Below, in pieces: positions 27,231 to 36,004 of a stretch of DNA of 39,315 bases. This DNA is from Streptomyces sp. XM83C. Its GTDB lineage: Bacteria > Actinomycetota > Actinomycetes > Streptomycetales > Streptomycetaceae. The position numbers were made by a program, and so were the translations under genes. The notes under the pieces were generated by a model that saw only the letters and a list, made by a program, of their open reading frames with translations, ran no database searches and was not told the origin of the DNA. The stretch is from NCBI RefSeq assembly GCF_023072675.1, contig NZ_JALLGL010000020.1:1-39315 (forward strand). The letters run 5' to 3'. Positions within the stretch are counted from its first letter, which is position 1. Every line of letters starts with the position of its first letter.

Positions 27231-29477
27231 ATGCCCCGACTCTCCCTCATCGTCCCTGCTTACAAGGTGCAGGGTTACCTCGCTGAGTGTCTTGACTCCG
27301 TCCTCGGGCAGGACTACACGGACTTCGAGCTGATCGGGGTGAACGACTGCTCGCCGGACGGCTGCGGGGCCATCTTCGACGAATACGCACGGAGGGACTC
27401 CCGCGTTCGTGTGATCCACCTCACGGAGAACGTGGGTCTGGGGCGCGCCCGCAACGCCGGTCTGGAGCAGGCGCGCGGGGACTACGTCCTGTTCCTCGAC
27501 AGCGACGACACCCTCACCGATGGAGCGCTGTCGGCGATCGCCGCCCGCCTGGAGGCCACCGGCGACCCGGACGTGCTCGTCTACGACTACGCGCGCTCCT
27601 ACTGGGACGGCCGCATCCAGCCGAACACCCGCGCCGAGCTGCTCCGCCAGGAGGGCCCGGACGTCTTCCGCCTGGCCGACCGGCCGCAGCTGCTGGAGCT
27701 GTTGCAGATCGTCTGGAACAAGGCCTACCGCCGCGACTTCGTCCAGCGCTGGGGCTTCACCTTCCCGCCCGGCTACTACGAGGACGCCCCCTGGACGTTC
27801 TCCACCCTGATCAGCGCCGAGCGCATCGCCGTGCTCGACCGGGTCGCCGTGCTGTACCGGCAGCGCCGGGAGGGCGGCAACATCCTGAAGACCACCAGCC
27901 GCAAGCACTTCGACATCTTCGACCAGTACGACCGTGTCTTCGCGTTCGTCGACGAACACCCCGAATTCGCATGCTGGCGCGAGCAGTTGTTCCGCAAGAT
28001 GGTCAACCACTTCCTGACCCTGCTGGAACGCCCCGACCGGCTCCCGGCCTCCGCCCGCGGCGAGTTCTACGAGCGGGCCTCCGCCGACTACCGCAGGCGA
28101 CTGCCCGAGAACTTCAAGCGCCCGGCGGGCCCCTGGGGCCACAAGTACGCGCTGCTCCAGCGCGGTTCCTGGGTGGCGATGAACAGCGCGCTGCGCGTCG
28201 TACGGGTCCGAGGCAAGGTCCGCAAGCGGGCCGCCGCCGCGGTCCGCCGCTCCCGGCGCGGCGCGCTCGGCGTCTTCTACCACTCGCAGCTTCGCCTGCC
28301 GATCGACGACAACCTCGCCCTGTTCGCGGCGTACTGGAACCGCAGCGTCTCCTGCAACCCCGCGGCGATCGCCGCCGAGGTCGGCCGGCTCGCCCCGCAC
28401 ATCCGCCGGGTGTGGGCCGTACGCGCGGACGCCGTCGACAAGGTGCCCGACGGCGTCGACTACGTGACGGTCGGCTCACGGGAGTACTGGACGGCGCTCG
28501 CCCGCGCCAAGTACCTCGTGAACAACGTGAACTTCGCCGACGCGGTGGTCAAGCGTCCGGGGCAGATCCATGTGCAGACCCACCACGGCACCCCGCTGAA
28601 GTCGATGGGCCTGGACCAGCAGAAGTACCCGGCATCCACCGACATGGACTTCGACAAGCTGCTGCGCCGCTGCGACCGGTGGGACTACAGCATCAGCTCC
28701 AACCGGTTCTCCACCACCGTGTGGGAGCGCGTGTACCCCTGCTCGTACACCAGCCTGGAGACCGGCTACCCGCGCAACGACATCCTGCTGCGCGCGACCG
28801 CCGAGGACGTGCGCCGCGCCCGCGCCGAGCTGGGCCTCCCCGAGGACACCACGGCCTTCCTGTACATGCCGACGCACCGCGAGTACCAGCACAGCTTCGT
28901 GCCCCGCCTGGACCTGGCGAAGGTCGCCGAGCGGCTCGGCCCCGACGTGACGCTTCTGGTGCGCGGCCACTACTTCTACAAGAGCTCCCCCCGCCTGGCC
29001 GACATGCAGTCCGCCGGCCGGATCGTCGACGTCTCCGGGCACCCGGAGGTCGAGCGGCTGTACCTCGCCGCGGACGGTCTGATCACGGACTACTCCTCGG
29101 CGATGTTCGACTACGCCAACCTCGACCGCCCCATCGTGATCTTCGCGGACGACTGGGAGACGTACTCGGTCGTGCGCGGCACCTACTTCGACATCCTGAA
29201 GGAAGGCCCCGGCGCCGTCGCCACCACCCAGGACGAGCTGATCGACGTGCTCACCTCGGGGGCGTGGCGCGACGAGAGGGCCGCCGCGGCCCGGACCGCG
29301 TTCCGGCAAAGGTTCTGTGATTTCGACGACGGGCACGCAGCCGAACGGGTGGTCCGGCGCGTCTTCCTCGGTGAACAGCCCGAGGACCTTCCCGCGGTGA
29401 TACCGCTGGAGGAGCGCACCCCCGCACCGCCCCCCGGGCCGGCATCGTCCGCGCCCGACCCGATAACCGTCCACTGA
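27231..29477 (+). CDS. GT2 glycosyltransferase / CDP-glycerol glycerophosphotransferase fusion
   Basis: A 748-residue two-domain protein of the wall-polymer type. The N-terminal GT2 domain (about 1-230) has VPAYKVQGYL and the metal-binding DSDD (90-93). After a basic linker (about 315-350) the TagF-like domain (about 370-715) has THHGT (450-454, first catalytic His), RGHY with His580, GYPRND and the CDP-glycerol-binding DYSSAMFDY (from 620). So it should transfer a sugar and add glycerol phosphate to a lipid-linked polymer on the cytoplasmic side; exact sugars are unknown. ATG at 27231 has only TAAGG directly before it. Downstream genes follow at 18 bases and by overlap, so this starts an operon. 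Confidence 0.9.
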   Translation: MPRLSLIVPAYKVQGYLAECLDSVLGQDYTDFELIGVNDCSPDGCGAIFDEYARRDSRVRVIHLTENVGLGRARNAGLEQARGDYVLFLDSDDTLTDGALSAIAARLEATGDPDVLVYDYARSYWDGRIQPNTRAELLRQEGPDVFRLADRPQLLELLQIVWNKAYRRDFVQRWGFTFPPGYYEDAPWTFSTLISAERIAVLDRVAVLYRQRREGGNILKTTSRKHFDIFDQYDRVFAFVDEHPEFACWREQLFRKMVNHFLTLLERPDRLPASARGEFYERASADYRRRLPENFKRPAGPWGHKYALLQRGSWVAMNSALRVVRVRGKVRKRAAAAVRRSRRGALGVFYHSQLRLPIDDNLALFAAYWNRSVSCNPAAIAAEVGRLAPHIRRVWAVRADAVDKVPDGVDYVTVGSREYWTALARAKYLVNNVNFADAVVKRPGQIHVQTHHGTPLKSMGLDQQKYPASTDMDFDKLLRRCDRWDYSISSNRFSTTVWERVYPCSYTSLETGYPRNDILLRATAEDVRRARAELGLPEDTTAFLYMPTHREYQHSFVPRLDLAKVAERLGPDVTLLVRGHYFYKSSPRLADMQSAGRIVDVSGHPEVERLYLAADGLITDYSSAMFDYANLDRPIVIFADDWETYSVVRGTYFDILKEGPGAVATTQDELIDVLTSGAWRDERAAAARTAFRQRFCDFDDGHAAERVVRRVFLGEQPEDLPAVIPLEERTPAPPPGPASSAPDPITVH

Positions 29478-29495
29478 CCAGAGGTAGCCGCTGCA

Positions 29496-32372
29496 GTGTC
29501 CCAGCACCACGACAGTACGCCCGACATCAGCGTCGTCGTCATCGTCTACAACGACGCCGAACGTCTCCCGACGGCGGTGCAGTCGGTCCTCGACCAGACC
29601 CTCCACAACGTCGAGGTCATCGTCGCCGACGACTGCTCCACCGACGGCTCCTACGAGGTCGCGCAACGCCTGGCCGCCGCCTCCGACCGGGTTCGGGCGA
29701 TCCAGCTGCCGGAGAACAGCGGAGGCTGCGGCGAGCCCCGCAACCAGGGCATCAAGGTCGCCCGCGGCCGGTACGTGATGTTCCTCGACAGCGACGACAC
29801 GCTGGAGCCGAACGCCTGCCGCAACATGCTCGACGCCGCCGAGCGCACCGGCGCGGACCTGGTGTCCGGCCTGTGCGTGCGCGTCCACGTCGACAGCCGC
29901 ACGGGCAAGACCCAGAAGTGGTACCAGTGGCTGTACCGGGAGACCCGCACGTTCGAGTCGGTGGCCGACATCCCCGACCTGCTGGTCTTCGACACCCTGT
30001 CCACCAACAAGTGCTACCGGCGTGACTTCCTGCTCGACAACGAGCTGACCTTCCCCCGCGGCATCCACTACGAGGACCTGCTGTTCTCCGCGCAGGCCTA
30101 CCTGGCCGCGTCGAGGATCACGCTGATCCCGAACACGGTCTACCACTGGAACGTGGTGGAGAAGGCCGCCGAGAAGTCCATCAGCAACCGGCGCAACGAG
30201 ATCCGCAACTTCGCCGACCGGCTGGAGATCCACCGCCGGATCGACCGCATCCTCGCCGCGCAGGGCCACGACGCCCTCAAGCTGCACAAGGACCGCAAGT
30301 TCCTCAAGCACGACCTCGTGCTGTACCTGCGGGACCTGCCGTTCCTCGACGACGACTACCGGCACCGTTTCGCCGAGATGGCCCGCGGCTACATCGCGGA
30401 CTTCCCGGAGGAGGCCTACGCGGAGCTGACCCCGATCCACCGGCTGTGCGCCTACCTCCTGCTGAAGGAGGACTGGGAGCAGCTGATGCCGGCGATCGAC
30501 ACGCTCACCAACAAGAACAAGGTCTCCAGCCCGCTGGCGCTGAAGGACGGCCGTGTCTTCTGGTGCGACCGCTACCTGGACGACCCGCTGGGCCGCGCCG
30601 TGCTCGACGTCACCGAGCAGGGCTACCACGACCGTCCGGTGCACAAGCTCACCCTGCGCAACGCTGTCACCCGGTACGTGGAGAACGCCTCCGGTGTCGC
30701 CCTCGCGGGTGCCGTCGTCAACCCGCTCGGGGTGATCGGGCCGGACGCCCGCCTGGAGGCCGAGCTGGAGTTCCGCGCCCGCCGCAAGAGCCTCCAGTCG
30801 TTCCGCTTCCCGGTGAAGGTGATCCGGCACGAGGGCGAGCACATCGCCTGGGAGACCGTCGCCCCGCTGGCGCAGAAGCTGCGCCCCGTCGGCATCATCG
30901 ACGACGTGTGGGACGTACGTCTGCACCTGAAGGTCGACGGGGAGACCACCGTCAGCAAGCTCACCGTCGGGCAGACCGACCTGGAGGGCGCCGGCGAGAT
31001 CCGTATCCGGCCGCGCCTGGGCCGCATGATGGCCGACCGGCTCCAGCCGCACTCCACCGCCAACGGGCACCTCGCGTTCCGGCTCGCCCAGCACGGCAAG
31101 CTCGCCCAGCGCACGTCGGCGCTCGTGCAGAACAACATGCACAGCGCGCCCGCCGAGGCGGCGAAGAAGATGCTCCGCAAGGCCGTGAAGGTCCGCAAGG
31201 ACCTCAACTCCGGTCCGACGAAGATCGACGCCTACCATCGGATGATCAAGCTGCTGCCGGTCCGCAAGGGCACGGTGGTCTTCGAGAGCCACCTCGGCAA
31301 GCAGTACAGCGACAGCCCGCGCGCGATCTACGAGGAGATCAAGCGGCGGAACCTCCCGGTCAAGGCGATCTGGTCGTACGCCGGGGCGAAGCCGACCGGC
31401 TTCCCCAAGGACGTCGAGCTGGTGCAGCGCTGGTCCTGGCAGTATCTGCGGGCGCTGGCGCAGGCCGAGTTCTGGATCGACAACCAGGGCTTCCCGCTGA
31501 AGCTCGCCAAGCGCCCCGAGACCACGTACATCCAGACGTGGCACGGCTCCGCGCTGAAGCGGATGGGCTTCGACGAGCCGCAGTCCCGGGTCATGCCTGC
31601 GCACGAGCAGCAGGCGTACCAGAAGGCCATCGACCGCTTCGACCACTTCGTCGTCCGCGGCGAGCACGACGAGAAGACCCTCGCTCGGGCCTACCGTCTG
31701 CCCGACGAGAAGCTGCTGCGCACCGGCTACCCGCGCAACGACGCCCTGGTGCGGGCGCGTGAGTCGGCGGCGCCGGACCCGGCCGCGGAGGAGCTGGCGA
31801 AGCGGCTCGGCATCCGCCGCGACAAGCCGGTGGTGCTGTACGCGCCGACGTTCCGCGCGAACAGCCACGGCGGTGTGCGCAACTTCGAGTTCCCGTTCGA
31901 CGTGGAGGAGTTCGCGGACCGCTTCGGTGACACGTTCACGCTGCTGATCCGTACGCACTACCTCAACAGCGTCTCCCTGCCTCCGTCCGTCGAGGGCCGG
32001 GTCGTCAACGTCAGCGGCGAGCCCGACATCACGCCGGTGCTGCTGCTGTCGGACGTGATGATCACGGACTACTCGTCGGTGATGTTCGACTACTCGCTCC
32101 TGCAGCGTCCGATGGTGTTCTTCACCTACGACTGGGACGACTACGTCAACAACAGCCGCGGCACCTACTTCGACCTGCGCGAGGAGGCACCCGGCCCGGT
32201 CGTCGACACGGCGGAGGAGCTGTTCGGGGTCCTGTCGGACATCGACGGCCTGACCACCGGCTACGAGGGGCGGCTCAAGGAATTCATGACCCAGTTCGGT
32301 GAGTACGACCGGGGCGATGCCGCCGCCCGGATCGTCGACCGCTTCTTCGGCAGCCAGGGAGAAGCCCGATGA
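29496..32372 (+). CDS. Second GT2 / CDP-glycerol glycerophosphotransferase fusion
   Basis: A 958-residue relative of the upstream gene. GT2 domain (about 10-235, with DSDD at 98-101), then a middle region (about 240-620) that contains a beta-rich part without recognised motif, as seen between the domains of TarS-like enzymes, then the TagF-like domain with TWHGS (His683), RTHY (His821) and DYSSVMFDY (from 858). GTG at 29496 has GAGGTAG upstream. Two such fusions in a row suggest that two different linkages or two steps of one repeating unit are made. It overlaps the next gene by ATGA. Confidence 0.9.
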   Translation: MSQHHDSTPDISVVVIVYNDAERLPTAVQSVLDQTLHNVEVIVADDCSTDGSYEVAQRLAAASDRVRAIQLPENSGGCGEPRNQGIKVARGRYVMFLDSDDTLEPNACRNMLDAAERTGADLVSGLCVRVHVDSRTGKTQKWYQWLYRETRTFESVADIPDLLVFDTLSTNKCYRRDFLLDNELTFPRGIHYEDLLFSAQAYLAASRITLIPNTVYHWNVVEKAAEKSISNRRNEIRNFADRLEIHRRIDRILAAQGHDALKLHKDRKFLKHDLVLYLRDLPFLDDDYRHRFAEMARGYIADFPEEAYAELTPIHRLCAYLLLKEDWEQLMPAIDTLTNKNKVSSPLALKDGRVFWCDRYLDDPLGRAVLDVTEQGYHDRPVHKLTLRNAVTRYVENASGVALAGAVVNPLGVIGPDARLEAELEFRARRKSLQSFRFPVKVIRHEGEHIAWETVAPLAQKLRPVGIIDDVWDVRLHLKVDGETTVSKLTVGQTDLEGAGEIRIRPRLGRMMADRLQPHSTANGHLAFRLAQHGKLAQRTSALVQNNMHSAPAEAAKKMLRKAVKVRKDLNSGPTKIDAYHRMIKLLPVRKGTVVFESHLGKQYSDSPRAIYEEIKRRNLPVKAIWSYAGAKPTGFPKDVELVQRWSWQYLRALAQAEFWIDNQGFPLKLAKRPETTYIQTWHGSALKRMGFDEPQSRVMPAHEQQAYQKAIDRFDHFVVRGEHDEKTLARAYRLPDEKLLRTGYPRNDALVRARESAAPDPAAEELAKRLGIRRDKPVVLYAPTFRANSHGGVRNFEFPFDVEEFADRFGDTFTLLIRTHYLNSVSLPPSVEGRVVNVSGEPDITPVLLLSDVMITDYSSVMFDYSLLQRPMVFFTYDWDDYVNNSRGTYFDLREEAPGPVVDTAEELFGVLSDIDGLTTGYEGRLKEFMTQFGEYDRGDAAARIVDRFFGSQGEAR

Positions 32373-33517
32373 CACAGCGCGACATCATCTTCGTGGGCAA
32401 TGAGGTCAACGAGCTCGGCGGCGTCGGCCGCTGGCAGACCCTGGTGGCCAGGTTGTTCGCGGAGCGCGGCCACCGGGTGACCATCGTGGGCATCGCGCCG
32501 CCGGAGCACCCGATGGACCTCGGCGAGAACCCGCCGTTCGACACGGTGACGCTGTACGACGTGCGTCCCCCCAGCCGCTGGCAGCCGCGCAACCTGCGCG
32601 ACCGCGCCAACCTCGCCGCCCGCCGCCGGGAGGCGGCCCGCGAGGAGGGCATGAGGGTCGCCGCCGACAAGCTGTCACGGATCTTCCGCGCCGCCCGCCC
32701 CGGCGCCATGATCATCGTCACGCAGGTGTGGGCGATGGAGTGGGTGGCCATCGCCGACACGGCGGGCCACCCCGTCATCGGCATGAGCCACGAGTCGTAC
32801 GAGGGCTCCCGGAGTTCCTCCCGCTTCCACCGTGTGCAGAAGTACTACAAGAACGTCGACCGCCTGCTGGTGCTCACGCAGGAGGACGCCGATCTGTGGG
32901 TCAACAACCGGGGCATGAACAACGTCGGCTACATGCCGAACCCGCTGCCCTTGATGCCGGAGTCGCCGTCGCCCCGGACGGAGAAGGTCGTCGCCAGCAT
33001 CGGCCGGCTCGGCCACGAGAAGGGAGTCGACATGCTCCTGGACACGTGGGCCGAGGTCGCCCCGAAACACCCCGGCTGGCGGCTGCGGATCTACGGCTCC
33101 GGCCCCGACGAGGCCATGCTGAAGGCGCAGTGCACCCGGCTCGGCCTGGACGGCTCCGTGGAGTGGATGGGCCAGACCGACGACGTGGTGGGCGCCCTGC
33201 ACGGCGCGTCCGTGTTCGTGCAGTCCTCGCGCGGTGAGGGCTTCCCGCTGGCGCTGCTGGAGGCCATGGCGGCCGGTGTGCCGTGTGCGGCGTTCGACTG
33301 CGCGCCCGGCGTCCGCGAGATCATCAACGACGGGGAGGACGGCCTGCTCGCCCGCCTCGGCAACACCACCGAACTGGCACGCCAGCTCGGCCGGTTGATG
33401 GAGGACGCGGAGCTGCGCGACCGTATGGGCGAACTGGCTCGGGAGAACGTGCAGAGGTTCTCGCCGCAGGCCATCACGGACCGCTGGGAGAAGCTGTTCG
33501 CGTTCCTGGAGCGCTGA
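32369..33517 (+). CDS. GT4-family glycosyltransferase
   Basis: A 382-residue GT-B retaining glycosyltransferase: GGVGRWQ near the N-terminus (nucleotide-sugar/acceptor side) and, in the second half, SIGRLGHEKGVDMLL and the EGFPLALLEAMAAGVP E-x7-E motif. Closest in pattern to LPS/teichoic-acid-type GT4 enzymes; donor sugar unknown. ATG at 32369 overlaps the stop of the upstream fusion gene as ATGA and follows GGGAGAAG. It is the third gene of the putative wall-polymer operon; a strong bidirectional hairpin follows. Confidence 0.92.
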   Translation: MTQRDIIFVGNEVNELGGVGRWQTLVARLFAERGHRVTIVGIAPPEHPMDLGENPPFDTVTLYDVRPPSRWQPRNLRDRANLAARRREAAREEGMRVAADKLSRIFRAARPGAMIIVTQVWAMEWVAIADTAGHPVIGMSHESYEGSRSSSRFHRVQKYYKNVDRLLVLTQEDADLWVNNRGMNNVGYMPNPLPLMPESPSPRTEKVVASIGRLGHEKGVDMLLDTWAEVAPKHPGWRLRIYGSGPDEAMLKAQCTRLGLDGSVEWMGQTDDVVGALHGASVFVQSSRGEGFPLALLEAMAAGVPCAAFDCAPGVREIINDGEDGLLARLGNTTELARQLGRLMEDAELRDRMGELARENVQRFSPQAITDRWEKLFAFLER

Positions 33518-33537
33518 CGGCCGGCAGCACCGGACAT

Positions 33538-33577
33538 GCGTGAGGGCCGGTCCCCTTCGGGGGGCCGGCCCTCACGC
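33538..33577. terminator. Bidirectional terminator between convergent genes
   Basis: A perfect 13-bp stem (33538-33550 with 33565-33577) with an inner C/G run. It ends the plus-strand wall-polymer operon and the minus-strand obgE unit. Confidence 0.85.
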
Positions 33578-33604
33578 CGTGTCAGGAGAGAAACGGGCCG
33601 GCCG

Positions 33605-35050
33605 TCAGAACGGCTCGAAGCCGTCGAACTCGCGCTCCAGCTCGTCCCGTTCGGCCTGCTTGTCGCGGCGGCGCTGCACCGCGGGGCGCGGCGCCTCGAA
33701 GCGGTGGTCCTCGCCGCGGCGGCCCAGCATCTCCGCACCGGCCGTCATCGACGGCTCCCAGTCGAAGACGACCGCGTTCTCCTCGGGGCCGATCGCCACG
33801 CCGTCCCCGGCGCGGGCGCCGGCCTTCATCAGCTCCTCCTCGACACCGAGGCGGTTGAGCCGGTCCGCGAGATAGCCGACGGCCTCGTCGTTGTTGAAGT
33901 CGGTCTGCCGCACCCAGCGTTCGGGCTTCTCGCCGCGCACCCGGAACAGCGGCTCGCCGCCGACCTCCTCGCGGGTGACGGTGAAACCGGCGTCGTCCAC
34001 GGCCTTCGGCCGGATGACGATCCGCGTGGCCTCCTCCTTGGGCTTCGCGGCCCGCGCCTTCGCCACCAGCTCACCGAGGGCGTACGACAGTTCCTTCAGG
34101 CCGGTGTGCGCCACCGCGGACACCTCGAAGACGCGGTAGCCGCGCGCCTCCAGATCGGGCCGCACCATCTCGGCGAGGTCCCGCCCGTCGGGTACGTCGA
34201 TCTTGTTGAGGACGACGATGCGCGGACGGTTGTCGAGGCCGCCGTACTGCCGCAGCTCCTCCTCGATGACGTCGAGGTCGGTGACCGGGTCGCGTTCGGC
34301 CTCCAGGGTGGCCGTGTCCAGCACATGCACGAGGACGCTGCAACGCTCCACGTGCCGCAGGAACTCGAGCCCCAGGCCCTTGCCCTCGCTGGCGCCGGGG
34401 ATCAGACCGGGCACGTCGGCGACGGTGTAGACGGTGGAGCCGCTGGTGACGACGCCCAGGTTGGGCACCAGGGTGGTGAAGGGATAGTCGGCGATCTTCG
34501 GGCGGGCCGCGGACAGCACCGAGATCAGGGACGACTTGCCGGCGCTGGGGTAGCCGACGAGGGCCACGTCGGCGACGGTCTTCAGCTCCAGGACGATGTC
34601 CTGCACATCCCCCGGCTCGCCCAGCAGCGCGAAGCCGGGCGCCTTGCGGCGGGCGGAGGCGAGAGCGGCGTTGCCGAGGCCGCCCCGGCCGCCCTGCGCG
34701 GCGATGTAGGAGGTGCCCTGGCCGACCAGGTCGGCGAGGACGTTGCCCTTCTTGTCGAGGACTACGGTGCCGTCCGGCACGGGCAGGATCAGGTCCTGGC
34801 CGTCCTTGCCGGAGCGGTTGCCGCCCTCGCCGGGCTTGCCGTTTGTGGCCTTGCGGTGCGGCGAGTGGTGGTAGTCGAGCAGCGTGGTCACGGACTGGTC
34901 GACGGTGAGGATGACATCGCCGCCGCGCCCGCCGTTGCCGCCGTCCGGTCCGCCGAGCGGCTTGAACTTCTCGCGGTGGACGGAGGCACAGCCGTGACCT
35001 CCGTTACCCGCGGCGACGTGCAGTTCGACGCGGTCCACGAAGGTGGTCAT
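33605..35050 (-). CDS. obgE: GTPase Obg (CgtA)
   Basis: A ribosome-associated GTPase for large-subunit assembly and growth control; in Streptomyces also linked to development (family knowledge). The 481-residue product has the glycine-rich OBG fold (about 1-160), then G1 [10 protein letters not shown]2 YPFTTL, G3 DVPGLI, G4 NKID and the C-terminal OCT domain, usual in Gram-positive Obg. ATG at 35050 has GGAGG nine bases before; the frame opens further but the OBG fold starts here. It lies downstream of rpmA; a hairpin at 35101-35140 lies between them. Confidence 0.97.
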   Translation of the reverse strand: MTTFVDRVELHVAAGNGGHGCASVHREKFKPLGGPDGGNGGRGGDVILTVDQSVTTLLDYHHSPHRKATNGKPGEGGNRSGKDGQDLILPVPDGTVVLDKKGNVLADLVGQGTSYIAAQGGRGGLGNAALASARRKAPGFALLGEPGDVQDIVLELKTVADVALVGYPSAGKSSLISVLSAARPKIADYPFTTLVPNLGVVTSGSTVYTVADVPGLIPGASEGKGLGLEFLRHVERCSVLVHVLDTATLEAERDPVTDLDVIEEELRQYGGLDNRPRIVVLNKIDVPDGRDLAEMVRPDLEARGYRVFEVSAVAHTGLKELSYALGELVAKARAAKPKEEATRIVIRPKAVDDAGFTVTREEVGGEPLFRVRGEKPERWVRQTDFNNDEAVGYLADRLNRLGVEEELMKAGARAGDGVAIGPEENAVVFDWEPSMTAGAEMLGRRGEDHRFEAPRPAVQRRRDKQAERDELEREFDGFEPF

Positions 35051-35100
35051 GGTGCAGTGCCTCCAGAATGTACGGAAATGTCTTCTGTCCAACACGCGAA

Positions 35101-35140
35101 AGGCGGACCCGCCTTCCCGCCGGGGAAGTGAGGTCCGCCT
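35101..35140 (-). terminator. Hairpin between rpmA and obgE
   Basis: Nested stems: 35101-35109 with 35132-35140 (9 bp) and 35113-35118 with 35123-35128 (6 bp). The minus strand ends with CCTTT only. It may lower obgE readthrough from the ribosomal-protein operon, or stabilise the rpmA transcript. Confidence 0.55.
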
Positions 35141-35155
35141 CGCGAAAGTGTCCGA

Positions 35156-35410
35156 TCAGGCGACCGGGACGATGTTCACGACCTTGCGGCCACGGTGGGT
35201 GCCGAACTGCACCGCGCCGGCCTGCAGGGCGAACAGCGTGTCGTCGCCGCCACGGCCCACACCGGCGCCCGGGTGGAAGTGGGTGCCGCGCTGGCGGACC
35301 AGGATCTCACCCGCGTTCACGACCTGACCGCCGAAGCGCTTCACGCCGAGACGCTGGGCGTTGGAGTCGCGACCGTTCCGGGTGGACGATGCGCCCTTCT
35401 TGTGTGCCAT
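35156..35410 (-). CDS. rpmA: Ribosomal protein bL27
   Basis: 84 residues; the N-terminus ([17 protein letters not shown]) reaches the peptidyl-transferase centre in the ribosome. There is no N-terminal extension needing cleavage. Basic throughout and with the family's [18 protein letters not shown]. Thirteen bases after rplU, so the two are one operon. Confidence 0.98.
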   Translation of the reverse strand: MAHKKGASSTRNGRDSNAQRLGVKRFGGQVVNAGEILVRQRGTHFHPGAGVGRGGDDTLFALQAGAVQFGTHRGRKVVNIVPVA

Positions 35411-35423
35411 CTCTCCTCAGTCC

Positions 35424-35744
35424 TTACTTCGCAGCCGTGGGGATCGCCGTGACCTTGATCGCCGTGTACTGCTGGCGGTGGCCCTGACGACGGCGGTAGC
35501 CGGTCTTGTTCTTGTAGCGCAGAATGTCGATCTTCTGGCCCTTGTGGTGGTCCACGACCTCGGCCTGGACCTTGATGCCGGCCAGCACCCACGGGTCGCT
35601 GGTCACAGCGTCGCCGTCGACAACGAGCAGGGTCGAGAGCTCGACCGTGTCGCCAACCTTGGCAGTGGAAATCTTGTCAACCTCAACGATGTCGCCGACA
35701 GCAACCTTGTGCTGGCGACCACCGCTGCGCACGATGGCGTACAC
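35424..35744 (-). CDS. rplU: Ribosomal protein bL21
   Basis: 106 residues starting at GTG 35744; the family begins with YAIVRSGG right there, although the frame is open to 35825. [11 protein letters not shown] near the C-terminus is the rRNA-binding part. The ribosome site is poor (GAGTGAGATCC). A consensus promoter and a folded leader of about 140 bases lie upstream, then rpmA follows. Confidence 0.97.
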   Translation of the reverse strand: MYAIVRSGGRQHKVAVGDIVEVDKISTAKVGDTVELSTLLVVDGDAVTSDPWVLAGIKVQAEVVDHHKGQKIDILRYKNKTGYRRRQGHRQQYTAIKVTAIPTAAK

Positions 35745-35883
35745 GCGGATCTCACTCTCTCGCTCGGGAACCGGACCCCCGCAGGCCAGCCGCCCCGCGG
35801 AACGCGGGCGACCTCTCCCGGCCAACCCTGTGCCCGGGAGGAAGAGGTTTACGGGGATGTGGCGTGTGCAGTGGACACGCCGA
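35745..35883 (-). promoter_or_regulatory. Structured rplU leader
   Basis: From the predicted start near 35883, a hairpin (GGCGTGT/ACACGCC) is followed by a C/T-rich arm pairing with a later GGGAGAGG stretch and by a CGCCCGCG/CGCGGGGCG hairpin before the GTG. Ribosomal-protein leaders often bind their product; this one may do so, but I recognise no named family. Confidence 0.5.
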
Positions 35884-35889
35884 CGGTCT

Positions 35890-35919
35890 AGGGTACGGGG
35901 CCCCGGCCGACACGGTCAA
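35890..35919 (-). promoter_or_regulatory. Consensus promoter of rplU-rpmA
   Basis: TTGACC (35914-35919), an 18-base spacer and TACCCT (35890-35895): an almost ideal HrdB-type promoter; expected transcription start about 35883. Confidence 0.8.
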
Positions 35920-35958
35920 ACCGGGCCCCCGCGGGTTCGGGGGGTGTACCGACGAGGT

Positions 35959-35987
35959 GTGCGGCCGGTCGCGGGGACCGGCCGCAC
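35959..35987 (-). terminator. Terminator of the RNase E gene
   Basis: 12-bp perfect stem (35959-35970 with 35976-35987, five-base loop), 18 bases past the stop codon and before the rplU promoter. Confidence 0.75.
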
Positions 35988-36004
35988 GTGCGAAGCCTTG
36001 CGGC

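Noticed and set aside
24699..29477. One 1592-codon plus-strand frame covering proB, galE and the first fusion gene
   Set aside because: Only the part from ATG 27231 has domains; the rest is antisense to proB and galE in very GC-rich DNA.
28476..32375. 1299-codon minus-strand frame opposite the wall-polymer genes
   Set aside because: Valine/leucine-rich shadow of the two fusion proteins, no motif, no ribosome site.
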